From: an uncultured SAR116 cluster alpha proteobacterium
Lineage (GTDB): Bacteria > Pseudomonadota > Alphaproteobacteria > Puniceispirillales > Marisalimonadaceae
NCBI GenBank assembly: GCA_902619805.1
Contig: CACNGC010000011.1
Coordinates: 1-44,718, forward strand
Reading direction: 5' to 3'
Length of the DNA stretch: 44,718 nucleotides
Part shown: piece after piece, positions 16,816 through 26,106 of the stretch
Numbering within the stretch: position 1 is the stretch's first letter
Layout of the letters: every line of letters begins with the position of its first letter
Translations under genes and position numbers: made by a program
The notes under the pieces: model-generated
What the model saw: the letters and a program-made list of their open reading frames with translations, nothing else
Databases searched by the model: none
Told to the model about the DNA's origin: nothing

Positions 16816-18051
16816 ATGGGTAGTTTTTATCAAAATGGCATAGTTGCAAATTTACATGATTTTTCATATGGAACGTCTTCGGAAGCGAATTATAAAAAGT
16901 TAGAAAATGATTTAATTAAATTTTCTAAAAACAATCCAATGGAATTAATTCTACCATGTTTATTTTCTGAAATTAGCGGAAAGGCATTGCCTAAGATTAT
17001 TAATGAAATTAATAAAACCAAATTTTTAAACCATATAGTGATAGGTTTAGATAGAGCAAACAAAAATCAATACGCAGAAGCTTTTAACTTTTTTAAGAAT
17101 TTAGAAATACCTCATTCCATTCTTTGGAATGATGGACCAAGATTAATTGAACTTGACAAAGAATTAAAAGATAAAGGTTTGTCACCCAAAGAATTTGGAA
17201 AAGGTAGAAATGTTTGGTTCTGCATAGGTATGACCCTAGCTAGGGGCAAGGCGGAATCTATTGCTTTACATGACTGTGACATCTTAACATACGAAAAATC
17301 TTTATTAGCAAAATTATTTTACCCTGTGGCTAATCCAGTATTTAATTTTCAGTTTTGTAAGGGATATTATCCTAGAGTTGCAGATGGGAAAATGAATGGA
17401 AGAGTTTCTCGTTTACTTGTTTTTCCTTTATTACTTGCAATGGAAAAAACAATTGGTCGAAGTGAATATTTAGATTTTATGAAATCATTCCGATATCCTT
17501 TAGCCGGAGAATTTTCTTTTCGAAAAAACTTGTTGCCAAGACTAAGAATACCTTCTGATTGGGGGTTAGAAATTGGAGTTTTGTCTGAAATGCAACGAAA
17601 CCACGCAAGTAACAGAATCTGCCAAGTTGATTTAGCTCAGAAATATGACCATAAACATCAAGATTTGTCAGAGAATGACGATAATTCCGGATTATCAAGA
17701 ATGTCTATTGATATAACCAAGGCATTAATAAGAAAACTTGCAACTCAGGGAAATATTTTTACCTTAGAGACATTTAGAAGTATTAAAGCAACATATTACA
17801 GGGCTGCACTTGATATGATAGATATATATAGAAGTGATGCACAAATGAATGATTTAAATTTTGACTCTCATATTGAAGAAAAAACTGTAGAATTATTTGC
17901 ATTAAATATAATGAAAGCTGGGGATTCTTTTTTTGAAAATCCAATGGAGACGCCTTTTATTCCAACGTGGAATAGAGTCTTGAGTGCAATCCCAGATTTT
18001 TTAGATAGATTGAAATTAAGTGTTGAATTAGATAATGCAGAAGTCAAATAA
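16816..18051 (+). CDS. gpgS: Glucosyl-3-phosphoglycerate synthase
   Basis: A 411-aa GT-A glycosyltransferase. LILPCL (44-49), GKGRNVWF (128-135) and the metal-binding HDCD with Asp153 and Asp155 are visible; ADGKMNGRVSRLLVFPLL and SDWGLEIGVL are the conserved acceptor-side and helix regions of this family. It transfers glucose from an NDP-glucose donor to 3-phosphoglycerate. The spacing is tight on both sides: 4 bases after the phosphatase gene and a 17-base overlap with the phosphorylase gene. GAAGGATAG before the ATG gives a ribosome site. A mannosyl-transferring relative is possible, but the glucose-specific phosphorylase partner favours glucosylglycerate. Confidence 0.88.
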   Translation: MGSFYQNGIVANLHDFSYGTSSEANYKKLENDLIKFSKNNPMELILPCLFSEISGKALPKIINEINKTKFLNHIVIGLDRANKNQYAEAFNFFKNLEIPHSILWNDGPRLIELDKELKDKGLSPKEFGKGRNVWFCIGMTLARGKAESIALHDCDILTYEKSLLAKLFYPVANPVFNFQFCKGYYPRVADGKMNGRVSRLLVFPLLLAMEKTIGRSEYLDFMKSFRYPLAGEFSFRKNLLPRLRIPSDWGLEIGVLSEMQRNHASNRICQVDLAQKYDHKHQDLSENDDNSGLSRMSIDITKALIRKLATQGNIFTLETFRSIKATYYRAALDMIDIYRSDAQMNDLNFDSHIEEKTVELFALNIMKAGDSFFENPMETPFIPTWNRVLSAIPDFLDRLKLSVELDNAEVK

Positions 18052-19804
18052 TAAGTTTGAAGAAAATATTAACTTAGATATTTTGAAAAGATTAAATTAT
18101 ATTTACGATACGATAATTTCTAAAGAGAAAACTTTAGAGTACTCAAAAAAAATTAATAGACTTATTAATCATTACAAAAAATTGGAAGTTAAAACTGAAA
18201 CAAAGGATCTTTGGTCTGAAAGCTCAATATTACTAATCACATATGCAGACAGTATCAGTAAAGGTATATCAGGCAAAAGCCTTAACAACTTTGGAAAATT
18301 CTACAAAAATTATCTTAAAAAATTTATTAATTGTATTCATTTTCTTCCTTTTTTCCCGTCAAGTGGAGATGGCGGTTTCTCTGTCAAAAATCATTTTGAA
18401 GTAGATGAAACATATGGTACGTGGGATGATATCAAAGAGTTGTCAAAAAATGCTAACATAATGACTGATTTAGTTTTAAATCATGCATCTTCTGAAGGTC
18501 AATGGTATAAAAATTTTTTAAAAGAGAAAAGACCGGGCAAAAATTATTTTTATATTGTAGATAAAGATTATGACAGTAGTAAGGTTGTAAGACCTCGTGA
18601 CCATAATCTTCTTTCAGAGATAAAATTTTTAAATGAAAAAAAATTTTTATGGTGTACTTTTAGTTATGATCAAATTGATTTGAATTTTAAAAATCCTGAA
18701 GTTTTATTAGAATTTATTAATCTAATACTTACATTTGCATCGTATGGAATCAAAATTTTTCGATTAGACGCAGTTGCATTTATTTGGAAAAAGTCTGGAA
18801 CGACTTGTTTAAATCTAACGCAAACGCACGAAATTATTAAATTATTAAGAGATATTGTAGATCAACTAGAGAAGGGTATAATAATTGTTACTGAGACCAA
18901 TTTACCAAAACAAGAAAATTTAAGTTATTTTGGCAAGAATGACGAGGCTCATTGGGTATATAACTTTCCATTACCACCTTTAATTATAAATACTTTTCTA
19001 TTTGAGGATTCAAGCGCCCTTACAAAATGGAGTATGAAAATGCCGCCCGCTCAGATAGGAAACGCCTATCTTAACTTTATTTCATCGCATGATGGCATTG
19101 GAATGAGACCTGCTGAAGGTGTATTAACTGATAAAGAAATTAAAAAAATGCTTCAAAGACTAAAGAAAAATGGAAGCCAGTTTTCAATGAGAAAATTATC
19201 TAATGGTGAAGAAAAAGTGTATGAGGCCAATATTTCATTATTTGACGCTCTGAAATTTACCGAAAGTGATGAAAAAGGAAAATTTGACTTAAAAAGATTT
19301 ATTGCTGCTCATTGTATAATTTTAGCAATTGAGGGAGTTCCAGCTTTTTATTTTAATTCATTGTTTGCAACAAAAAATGATGAGAAAGCTTTTGCTAGTT
19401 CAGGAATTAAAAGAAACCTGAATAGATATAAATGGGACTATTCGTCTTTAATTAGTTTATTAAATGACAAAGATAGCATTGAACATAACAGTTATGATGC
19501 ATTTAAATATTTAATTTCTATTAGAAAAGTACAGCCGGCTTTTCATCCAAACGCAACTCAATTTACTCTTAATTTAGATAAAAATATTTTTTCTGTTTGG
19601 AGACAGAGTAGAGACAGAAAGCAGAGCATTTTTGCTTTAACAAATGTGTCTTCAAAAACTGTAAAATTAAATAGTAACCAGATTAATTTAATTGATGATG
19701 AACAATGGTTTGATTTATTGTGCCCAAATGAAAAAATAACAGACGGGCAATTTATAAAACTTAATCCTTATCAAACTGTATGGATTACAAATTTTAAAGT
19801 ATAA
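18035..19804 (+). CDS. GH13 glucosylglycerate phosphorylase (sucrose-phosphorylase family)
   Basis: A 589-aa GH13 subfamily 18-type enzyme. Catalytic set: nucleophile Asp245 (FRLDAVAF), acid/base Glu287 (VTETNLP), transition-state Asp353 (SSHDGIG). HFLPFFPSSGDGGFSV (102-117) and RPRDHNLL (187-194) are family blocks. At 589 aa with a long N-terminal helical part (1-60), it is longer than sucrose phosphorylases (near 490) and nearer to glucosylglycerate phosphorylase. Its overlap with gpgS by 17 bases favours glucosylglycerate + phosphate giving glucose 1-phosphate + glycerate. Sucrose 6-phosphate phosphorylase or another glucoside phosphorylase is the alternative. It ends 9 bases from the opposing ureG. 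Confidence 0.82.
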   Translation: MQKSNNKFEENINLDILKRLNYIYDTIISKEKTLEYSKKINRLINHYKKLEVKTETKDLWSESSILLITYADSISKGISGKSLNNFGKFYKNYLKKFINCIHFLPFFPSSGDGGFSVKNHFEVDETYGTWDDIKELSKNANIMTDLVLNHASSEGQWYKNFLKEKRPGKNYFYIVDKDYDSSKVVRPRDHNLLSEIKFLNEKKFLWCTFSYDQIDLNFKNPEVLLEFINLILTFASYGIKIFRLDAVAFIWKKSGTTCLNLTQTHEIIKLLRDIVDQLEKGIIIVTETNLPKQENLSYFGKNDEAHWVYNFPLPPLIINTFLFEDSSALTKWSMKMPPAQIGNAYLNFISSHDGIGMRPAEGVLTDKEIKKMLQRLKKNGSQFSMRKLSNGEEKVYEANISLFDALKFTESDEKGKFDLKRFIAAHCIILAIEGVPAFYFNSLFATKNDEKAFASSGIKRNLNRYKWDYSSLISLLNDKDSIEHNSYDAFKYLISIRKVQPAFHPNATQFTLNLDKNIFSVWRQSRDRKQSIFALTNVSSKTVKLNSNQINLIDDEQWFDLLCPNEKITDGQFIKLNPYQTVWITNFKV

Positions 19805-19813
19805 AAATAAATT

Positions 19814-20434
19814 TTAATTTAAGGACAATCCACCGTGTTCATTGAGAAAAGATGTTATTGAGTCTACTCCAGTATTATTTCTCATCTGACCAAAAACATA
19901 AGGTAATTTATTTCTAGCTATTTCAACATCATTTTTCATTTTATCAAGGTCAACGCCAACATGTGGTGCAAGATCTGTTTTGTTTACAAGCAAAAAATCT
20001 GATTTTGTTATAGCAGGCCCTCCTTTTCTAGGAATATCACCTCCCATTCCTACATCAATTACATAAATAGATAAATCTACCAATTCAGGGCTAAAAGTAG
20101 CGGCTAAATTATCACCTCCTGATTCAATTAATATTAATTCTAAGTCAGGAAACTTTTCTTTTAATTCATCGACCGCTAATAAATTAATTGAAGCATCTTC
20201 TCTAATAGCGGTATGTGGACATCCACCTGTTTCAACTCCTTTTATTCTTTCCAAGGGAAGTGCCTGTGCTTTCATTAGATATTCTGCATCTTCAATTGTA
20301 TAAATATCATTAGAAATAACTGCCATAGAGACTTTTTTAGAAAGTTTTTTGCATAAAGCCTCTGTTAAACTAGTTTTCCCTGCACCTACAGGGCCTCCAA
20401 TTCCTACTTTAAGTGGTCCAAAGTTATTAATCAT
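19814..20434 (-). CDS. ureG: Urease accessory GTPase UreG
   Basis: A 206-aa SIMIBI-class GTPase. P-loop GPVGAGKT at residues 14-21, metal-binding Cys72-Pro-His74 ([11 protein letters not shown]), [11 protein letters not shown], and the guanine-binding [10 protein letters not shown]. It delivers nickel to urease with UreE, UreF and UreD, powered by GTP hydrolysis. It is the last gene of the urt-ure operon and overlaps ureF by 4 bases. It is tail to tail with the phosphorylase gene, with no clear terminator between. Confidence 0.97.
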   Translation of the reverse strand: MINNFGPLKVGIGGPVGAGKTSLTEALCKKLSKKVSMAVISNDIYTIEDAEYLMKAQALPLERIKGVETGGCPHTAIREDASINLLAVDELKEKFPDLELILIESGGDNLAATFSPELVDLSIYVIDVGMGGDIPRKGGPAITKSDFLLVNKTDLAPHVGVDLDKMKNDVEIARNKLPYVFGQMRNNTGVDSITSFLNEHGGLSLN

Positions 20435-21087
20435 GTTTGATATATCCTATTATTTAATGTTTCATGATACATGCTACTTAAGTCAGACAAAAAAGCAGAA
20501 CTTCCTAAATTATTGATTTGTGCAATTTTATTTATGTTTGCTTGTTTTTCAATCACTGACAATAAGTTAATCAGAATTTTCTGTCCCTCGCTCTGACCTA
20601 AGGGAATATGTTTAATTCCAACGTTAATTAGATTTGATACAAAGCTTTGTAGAAAAGCAATTAACAATTTTTCTAGGGGTATTTTAAAATATGAACCAGC
20701 TTTTCCAATAGCTATTGGATAAGCTAAATTTGTATCAATTTTATAACCCCAATTTTCTTTAATGTTTTTACAAAAAGCTTTTCCTAGATTTGAAGTTTCA
20801 ATCCATCTTTCTTTAGAAGGGCAAAGAGCAAATGCAAGTTCATTTACTTCTTCACCATTATAAGTGTTGGCAAGTAAAATACTGTCAGTTTTCCCAGTAC
20901 CATTTACAATTAAATGTTTTGTCCATTTTTCCAAACTAATTTTATCATATACAAATTCAAATTCAATTGCAGCTTCCAAACCATGAGAAAAGTTAAAGCT
21001 ACCTATAGGAAAACTTGGTGAAAACCAAGAAAGTAGTAACTGATGATAATCAAAAGTTGGTTGTTTTTGTTTAATGCTTGTGTCCAT
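20431..21087 (-). CDS. ureF: Urease accessory protein UreF
   Basis: A 218-aa all-helical protein. [21 protein letters not shown] and the C-terminal [17 protein letters not shown] are diagnostic of UreF. It bridges UreD and UreG in the activation complex and controls UreG GTPase activity. The start codon overlaps ureE by 17 bases, and its stop overlaps ureG by 4, as expected for translational coupling. Confidence 0.95.
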   Translation of the reverse strand: MDTSIKQKQPTFDYHQLLLSWFSPSFPIGSFNFSHGLEAAIEFEFVYDKISLEKWTKHLIVNGTGKTDSILLANTYNGEEVNELAFALCPSKERWIETSNLGKAFCKNIKENWGYKIDTNLAYPIAIGKAGSYFKIPLEKLLIAFLQSFVSNLINVGIKHIPLGQSEGQKILINLLSVIEKQANINKIAQINNLGSSAFLSDLSSMYHETLNNRIYQT

Positions 21088-21511
21088 GAGTTCTACCTAA
21101 ACCATAAGCACCACCTTCTGGGTTAAATTCTTCTTTTACTTTTTTTACATGTCCACCCAGTTTTATGATTAAGTTTTCAATTACTTTATCAACTTGTATT
21201 AAAAGTCTCTCATTTTCAATCTGGCAAGGGATATGTCTATTACCAATATGCCAAGTTATTTTCATAAGATTATTACTTGTAATTTCTAATAGATCTTCCT
21301 CAGCAGATTTAATTAAAATGACTGATCCATTATCAAGTAAAAATCCAGCATTTTTTTTTAAAGAAACAGTCTCTGATAAATTTACTAAAAACCCAAAATT
21401 ATTGTCAGAGACAAGCTTTTTTCTTCGAATAAACCTTTGATCATAAGTTAAGGTTATAGTATCTTCTATTTTTTTATTTTCTGGATTAACTAAAATCTTC
21501 TCTGAAATCAT
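21071..21511 (-). CDS. ureE: Urease nickel chaperone UreE
   Basis: A 146-aa protein with the N-terminal peptide-binding domain (DQRFIRRKKL, LVNLSETVSL) and the metal-binding C-terminal domain (ITWHIGNRHIPCQIE with the key His, then [22 protein letters not shown]). The C-terminal tail has only three His, so it lacks the long His-rich nickel store of some homologues; this does not remove the core metal site. It donates nickel to the UreG complex. It lies 8 bases after ureC. Confidence 0.95.
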   Translation of the reverse strand: MISEKILVNPENKKIEDTITLTYDQRFIRRKKLVSDNNFGFLVNLSETVSLKKNAGFLLDNGSVILIKSAEEDLLEITSNNLMKITWHIGNRHIPCQIENERLLIQVDKVIENLIIKLGGHVKKVKEEFNPEGGAYGLGRTHGHKH

Positions 21512-21519
21512 TATTTTCT

Positions 21520-23229
21520 CTAAAATAAAAAATACCTCTGAGCCATAGGTAATTCAGTAGCTGGCTCGCAGGTAAGAATTTCCCCATCAGCTATAACCTC
21601 ATATGTTTCAGGATCAACAGAAATATCTGGGCAATAATTATTATAAACCATATCTTTTTTTGAGATATCTCTTGTTTTCTCCACTGCAACAATGTTTTTA
21701 GCAATTTTTAATGAGTTTAAACTTCCAGATTTAATGGAATCTTTGCTTACAAAAGTAATTGAAGATGTCTCTAAAGATCTTCCGTAAGAAGAAAACATTG
21801 GTCTTGTATATACAGGTTGTGGAGTTGGAATTGATGCGTTAGGATCACCCATTTGAGCACAAGCAATGCTTCCACCAAGCATCACAATCTCTGGTTTTAC
21901 ACCAAAAAAAGCTGGATCCCATATCACAATGTCAGCTCTTTTACCTTCAGTTATTGAGCCTATATGCTTAGATAAACCATGAGTTATAGCCGGATTAATT
22001 GTATATTTAGCTACATATCTTTTAACTCTTACATTATCATTATCGCCTTTTTCTTCCTGTAGACGACCTCTTTGAACTTTCATTTTGTGAGCAGTTTGCC
22101 AAGTTCTGATAATAACTTCTCCAACCCTTCCCATTGCTTGACTGTCAGAAGCTATAACTGAAAAGGCACCTAAATCATGAAGGATATCCTCTGCAGCTAT
22201 AGTCTCTTTTCTAATCCTGCTTTCGGCAAAGGCAACGTCTTCTGGAATTGATTTATCTAAATGATGACATACCATAAGCATATCCAAATGCTCTTCTAAA
22301 GTATTAATAGTATAGGGTCTTGTTGGATTGGTTGATGATGGTATTACATTTTCATTCCCGCACACTTTTATGATATCAGGAGCATGTCCTCCACCAGCAC
22401 CTTCTGTATGAAAGGCATGAATTGTTCTATTATTAATAGCTTTTATAGTATTCTCTACAAATCCACTTTCATTCAATGTATCTGTATGTATCATTACTTG
22501 AACATCCATTTTGTCAGCTACATTTAGACAGTTATCTATAGCACCAGGAGTGGTTCCCCAATCTTCGTGTAATTTCAGTGCGCAAGCCCCAGCATTTACC
22601 TGTTCAATTAATCCCTCTGGTTTAGAAGAATTCCCTTTACCAGCAAATGCAAGATTCATAGAAAAAGCATCCGCTGATTGTATCATTTTACCTATATGCC
22701 AAGATCCAGGTGTGCATGTTGTTGCCAATGTTCCATGAGCAGGTCCAGTACCTCCTCCTAGCATTGTTGTTAAACCTGAGTGCAGAGCATCATCAATTTG
22801 TTGAGGACATATATAGTGGATGTGAGAATCAAATCCTCCTGCTGTAATGATTTTACCTTCACCTGCGATTATTTCTGTACCAGGTCCAATAATAATATCA
22901 ATTTTTGGTTGAGTGTCAGGATTTCCAGATTTTCCAATTTTTTGAATAATACCATCTTTAATTCCAATATCTGCTTTAAATATTCCATTTACATCAACTA
23001 TCAGAGCGTTTGTAATAACAGTATCAACGGCGCCATCTTTTCTTGTAACTTGTGATTGGCCCATACCGTCTCTAATTACTTTACCACCACCAAATTTCAC
23101 TTCCTCGCCATAGACAGTTAAATCATTTTCAACTTCTATAAACAAGTCTGTGTCAGCCAATCTTACTTTGTCACCTGTTGTAGGGCCAAACATTTCTGCA
23201 TATGATGATCTCGTTATTTTTGAACTCAT
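21520..23229 (-). CDS. ureC: Urease alpha subunit UreC
   Basis: A 569-aa catalytic subunit, full length. All active-site residues are present at a constant offset of +2 from the Klebsiella enzyme: His136 and His138 (SHIHY), Lys219 to be carbamylated (LKLHEDWG), His248 (MIHTD), His274 (HTEGAGGGH), Cys321-His322 of the flap (VCHHLD), and Asp362 (SDSQAMG). It hydrolyses urea to ammonia and carbamate in the cytoplasm using two nickel ions. It shares one base with ureB (TAATG-type overlap). The enzyme should be active. Confidence 0.99.
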   Translation of the reverse strand: MSSKITRSSYAEMFGPTTGDKVRLADTDLFIEVENDLTVYGEEVKFGGGKVIRDGMGQSQVTRKDGAVDTVITNALIVDVNGIFKADIGIKDGIIQKIGKSGNPDTQPKIDIIIGPGTEIIAGEGKIITAGGFDSHIHYICPQQIDDALHSGLTTMLGGGTGPAHGTLATTCTPGSWHIGKMIQSADAFSMNLAFAGKGNSSKPEGLIEQVNAGACALKLHEDWGTTPGAIDNCLNVADKMDVQVMIHTDTLNESGFVENTIKAINNRTIHAFHTEGAGGGHAPDIIKVCGNENVIPSSTNPTRPYTINTLEEHLDMLMVCHHLDKSIPEDVAFAESRIRKETIAAEDILHDLGAFSVIASDSQAMGRVGEVIIRTWQTAHKMKVQRGRLQEEKGDNDNVRVKRYVAKYTINPAITHGLSKHIGSITEGKRADIVIWDPAFFGVKPEIVMLGGSIACAQMGDPNASIPTPQPVYTRPMFSSYGRSLETSSITFVSKDSIKSGSLNSLKIAKNIVAVEKTRDISKKDMVYNNYCPDISVDPETYEVIADGEILTCEPATELPMAQRYFLF

Positions 23230-23534
23230 TACAAGGCTCCCATAATTTTTTGATTAAACCCAAAAATGTTTTTATCACCTTTGATATTGATTAAATTTAC
23301 CTCTCTTGTTTGACCTGGTTCAAAACGAACTGCAGTTCCAGCTGCAATATCTAGTCTCATTCCTTTTGTTTTATCCCTGTTAAAAGATAAAAAATCGTTT
23401 GTTTCGTAAAAATGATAGTGGCTACCAACTTGGATTGGTCTATCACCTGTATTTGAAACTTTTATCCTTAAAGCATCAGAATCTTTATTCAAAACTATTT
23501 CATCAGATTTTGTAATAATTTCTCCAGGTATCAT
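23229..23534 (-). CDS. ureB: Urease beta subunit UreB
   Basis: A 101-aa structural subunit. MIPGEI at the start, [17 protein letters not shown] and [19 protein letters not shown] are typical. It is a separate gene, not fused to ureA, as in most bacteria. It assembles with UreA and UreC as a trimer of trimers. It lies 11 bases after ureA and touches ureC. Confidence 0.97.
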   Translation of the reverse strand: MIPGEIITKSDEIVLNKDSDALRIKVSNTGDRPIQVGSHYHFYETNDFLSFNRDKTKGMRLDIAAGTAVRFEPGQTREVNLINIKGDKNIFGFNQKIMGAL

Positions 23535-23545
23535 TTAAATCTCCA

Positions 23546-23848
23546 TTATCTTATAGGATGATGAACTGTGACTAATTTTGTGCCATCGGGAAATGTGGCT
23601 TCAACTTGAACTTCATGTATCATTTCAGGAATCCCACTCATACATTCATCCTTTTTTACAACATGAGCACCAGCTTCCATTAAGTTTGCTACGGTGCGTC
23701 CTTCTCTAGCTCCTTCTACAACAAAATCTGAAATTAAAGCTATCGCCTCAGGGTAGTTAAGTTTAATTCCTCTACTTTTTCTATTTCTTGCAACTATTGC
23801 AGCTAAGCTAATTAAGAGTTTATCTTTTTCTCTAGGTGATAATTTCAT
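23546..23848 (-). CDS. ureA: Urease gamma subunit UreA
   Basis: A 100-aa structural subunit. [17 protein letters not shown], the [21 protein letters not shown] block and the closing [12 protein letters not shown] are diagnostic. It follows ureD by 9 bases and precedes ureB by 11. Confidence 0.97.
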   Translation of the reverse strand: MKLSPREKDKLLISLAAIVARNRKSRGIKLNYPEAIALISDFVVEGAREGRTVANLMEAGAHVVKKDECMSGIPEMIHEVQVEATFPDGTKLVTVHHPIR

Positions 23849-23857
23849 GTTCTCTCC

Positions 23858-24667
23858 CTAACTGTTCCATACTTTTGGAATTTTATCGTCGGCAAGCATA
23901 GATATTAAATTTTTTTGTATTGATTTCAAATCATATGCATCCTTGGCAACCATTCTGACTAATATTTTATCATTCCATTTAGAATGAGACAACAACACTG
24001 TTTCTGAGTTTTTTAGATTTTCACGTAAATTATTCTCATAAGATAATAGCTTTTTCCCGTAAATAAAAAAATTACAAATTGCAACGCCGTCTCTTAAGGA
24101 TGCAATGTTAGAGAGAGTTTCTTTTATATTTCCACTTAAATTTAGAGCTTCAGCGTGAATTAATTTTTTATTTACATATATTCTCCAATTATCATTGAAA
24201 TAACCCTTTTCAAGATATTCACCCATGGCTGTTCTTCCAAATATTGTCGTTTCAGCCAATACAAAATTTGAATTAGGACTTAAATTTACTTCAATGTTTC
24301 TATCAAAATTACAGTTGTTAAATAAAATTAATTCTTGTGGTATCCAAAAAAGATTACTGGTGTCATCCATTGTTAAAGAAATTTTAATTTTACCCTGTTC
24401 ATTAAATCCCTTATAAGCTCTTTCGGCGGTTTGAGTAGTTAAAAAAATTTTGGATTTATTAACAACTTCAAAATCATAAGAAAAACTATCACCACTTGTA
24501 ATTCCACCAGCAGTGTTGACTAAAACTAATTCTTTAAATTTTTGAGAAGATTTAGGGTAAAATACTTTTGCAGAACCTGATTGGTAAAAGCGATTTATTT
24601 CATTATTATTTATTTTAACATCAATTTTGCCGTGAGCTCTTTGAAAAGTTGTTTTTATATTTAACAT
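23858..24667 (-). CDS. ureD: Urease accessory protein UreD
   Basis: A 269-aa protein. LVNTAGGITSGDSFSYDFEV, LTTQTAERAYKG and WIPQELILFNN are the conserved UreD stretches. It binds the urease apoprotein and links it to UreF/UreG for nickel loading. The sequence has diverged in its C-terminal third, as is normal for this subunit. It begins directly after the urtE stop codon, placing the urease genes in one transcript with the importer. Confidence 0.95.
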   Translation of the reverse strand: MLNIKTTFQRAHGKIDVKINNNEINRFYQSGSAKVFYPKSSQKFKELVLVNTAGGITSGDSFSYDFEVVNKSKIFLTTQTAERAYKGFNEQGKIKISLTMDDTSNLFWIPQELILFNNCNFDRNIEVNLSPNSNFVLAETTIFGRTAMGEYLEKGYFNDNWRIYVNKKLIHAEALNLSGNIKETLSNIASLRDGVAICNFFIYGKKLLSYENNLRENLKNSETVLLSHSKWNDKILVRMVAKDAYDLKSIQKNLISMLADDKIPKVWNS

Positions 24668-25363
24668 TTATATGCTAACAGCTTTCCTTAATTTTTTTTC
24701 TTCAATTGCATCTTTCTTACCTTCATAGACGATTTCACCCCTAGTGATTGCAAAAATGTAATCAGCCCTTTTAAATGCAAAATCAAAAAATTGTTCAACA
24801 AGAACTATAGCCATGTTTTTTTGAGACTTCAAATAATCTATAACTTCACCAATTAATGTAATTATATTGGGCTGTATACCTTCTGTAGGTTCGTCCATTA
24901 ATAAGAGTTTAGGTTTGGTAATTAGTGCACGTGCTATAGCCAGCTGTTGTTGTTGTCCACCCGACAAGTCACCTCCTTTTCTTGACAACATTTTTTTTAG
25001 AATTGGAAACAATTCGTAAATTTCTTTTGGAATAAATTGATCCTCTTTTTTTAAAACTGAAAAACCTGACATAAGATTTTCCTCTACAGTAAGTAAGGGA
25101 AATATAAATCGTCCTTGTGGAACATAACCAACACCTAAAGAGGCTAGTTGGTGCGCTCTAAAATTAGTTACATTGTTATTATTCAAAAAATAATCACCTG
25201 AACTACTAGGATGATTACCAGATAAAACTTTTAATAAAGAAGTTTTACCAACACCATTAGATCCCATCAAACAAGTTATTTCTCCCGTAGCAGCACTTAA
25301 GGAAATATTATATAAAATTTGAGATGATCCATAATGCAGATTTATGTTACTTATTTTAAGCAA
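24668..25363 (-). CDS. urtE: Urea ABC transporter ATPase UrtE
   Basis: A 231-aa ATPase. Walker A GSNGVGKTS, signature LSGGQQQQLA, Walker B LLLMDEPTEG followed by IQPNII, and the H-loop region IVLVEQFFDFA are intact. GYVPQGRFIFPLLTVEEN is typical of UrtE. It pairs with UrtD to power urea uptake. Two bases separate it from urtD and none from ureD. Confidence 0.96.
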   Translation of the reverse strand: MLKISNINLHYGSSQILYNISLSAATGEITCLMGSNGVGKTSLLKVLSGNHPSSSGDYFLNNNNVTNFRAHQLASLGVGYVPQGRFIFPLLTVEENLMSGFSVLKKEDQFIPKEIYELFPILKKMLSRKGGDLSGGQQQQLAIARALITKPKLLLMDEPTEGIQPNIITLIGEVIDYLKSQKNMAIVLVEQFFDFAFKRADYIFAITRGEIVYEGKKDAIEEKKLRKAVSI

Positions 25364-25365
25364 TT

Positions 25366-26106
25366 TTATCTCCCTAGGTATACATCTATAACTTTATTAT
25401 TCTTAGACACATGTTCTAGAGATCCCTCTGCTAAAACAGTACCGTCATGTAAAACTGTAACTCTACAGTCTAATGACTTAATAAATTCCATATCATGTTC
25501 TACAACAATTACAGATTGGTTTTTTGATAAATTCTTTAAAAGACTTACTGTTTTTTGTCTTTCAGGAGCAGTCATTCCCGCTGCTGGCTCGTCTATAAGC
25601 AACAAATTAGGTTTCTGTGCTAACAACATTCCAATTTCCAGCCATTGTTTTTGCCCATGACTTAATTGACCTGCTAACATATGAACGTTTTTGATTAAAT
25701 TTACTTCAGAAGCTATTTCATTTATTACTTCTTCATCTTTTTTAGATATTGTATAAAATAACGTTGATAATGGTGTCCTGGATTTTCTAAGAGACAACAA
25801 TAAATTTGCAAAAACAGTTTGTGTTTCAATCAAAGTTGGTTTTTGGAATTTTCTACTAATCCCCGTTTCTACAATTTGAGCCTCATTCAATCTTAAAAGG
25901 GACAGATTTTTTTCACCCCACAAAACTGTTCCATTGTCTGGTTTAGTCTTTCCAGTAACTATGTCCATAAAAGTTGTTTTTCCAGCTCCATTTGGACCAA
26001 TAATAGCCCTTAATTCATTATAACCAATTGAAAAACTAAGATCATTAATAGCTTTAAAACCATCAAAGGAGACACTAATACCATTAACCTCCAATAGCAT
26101 ACTCAT
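25366..26106 (-). CDS. urtD: Urea ABC transporter ATPase UrtD
   Basis: A 246-aa ATPase of the LivG type. Walker A GPNGAGKTT, the ISRKFQKPTLIETQTVFANL block specific to UrtD, signature LSHGQKQWLEIG, Walker B LLLIDEPAAGM and VVEHDMEF follow in order. The start overlaps the urtC stop by 4 bases (ATGA); a second in-frame ATG two codons on is possible. Confidence 0.96.
   Translation of the reverse strand: MSMLLEVNGISVSFDGFKAINDLSFSIGYNELRAIIGPNGAGKTTFMDIVTGKTKPDNGTVLWGEKNLSLLRLNEAQIVETGISRKFQKPTLIETQTVFANLLLSLRKSRTPLSTLFYTISKKDEEVINEIASEVNLIKNVHMLAGQLSHGQKQWLEIGMLLAQKPNLLLIDEPAAGMTAPERQKTVSLLKNLSKNQSVIVVEHDMEFIKSLDCRVTVLHDGTVLAEGSLEHVSKNNKVIDVYLGR

Noticed and set aside
18035-19804. Plain sucrose phosphorylase
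   Set aside because: The protein is about 100 residues longer than sucrose phosphorylases and is fused by overlap to gpgS, favouring glucosylglycerate; not fully excluded.
22511-23055. Open frames on the plus strand inside ureC, and many similar ones inside other genes
   Set aside because: They are antisense to strongly conserved proteins, lack ribosome sites and show no recognisable domain.
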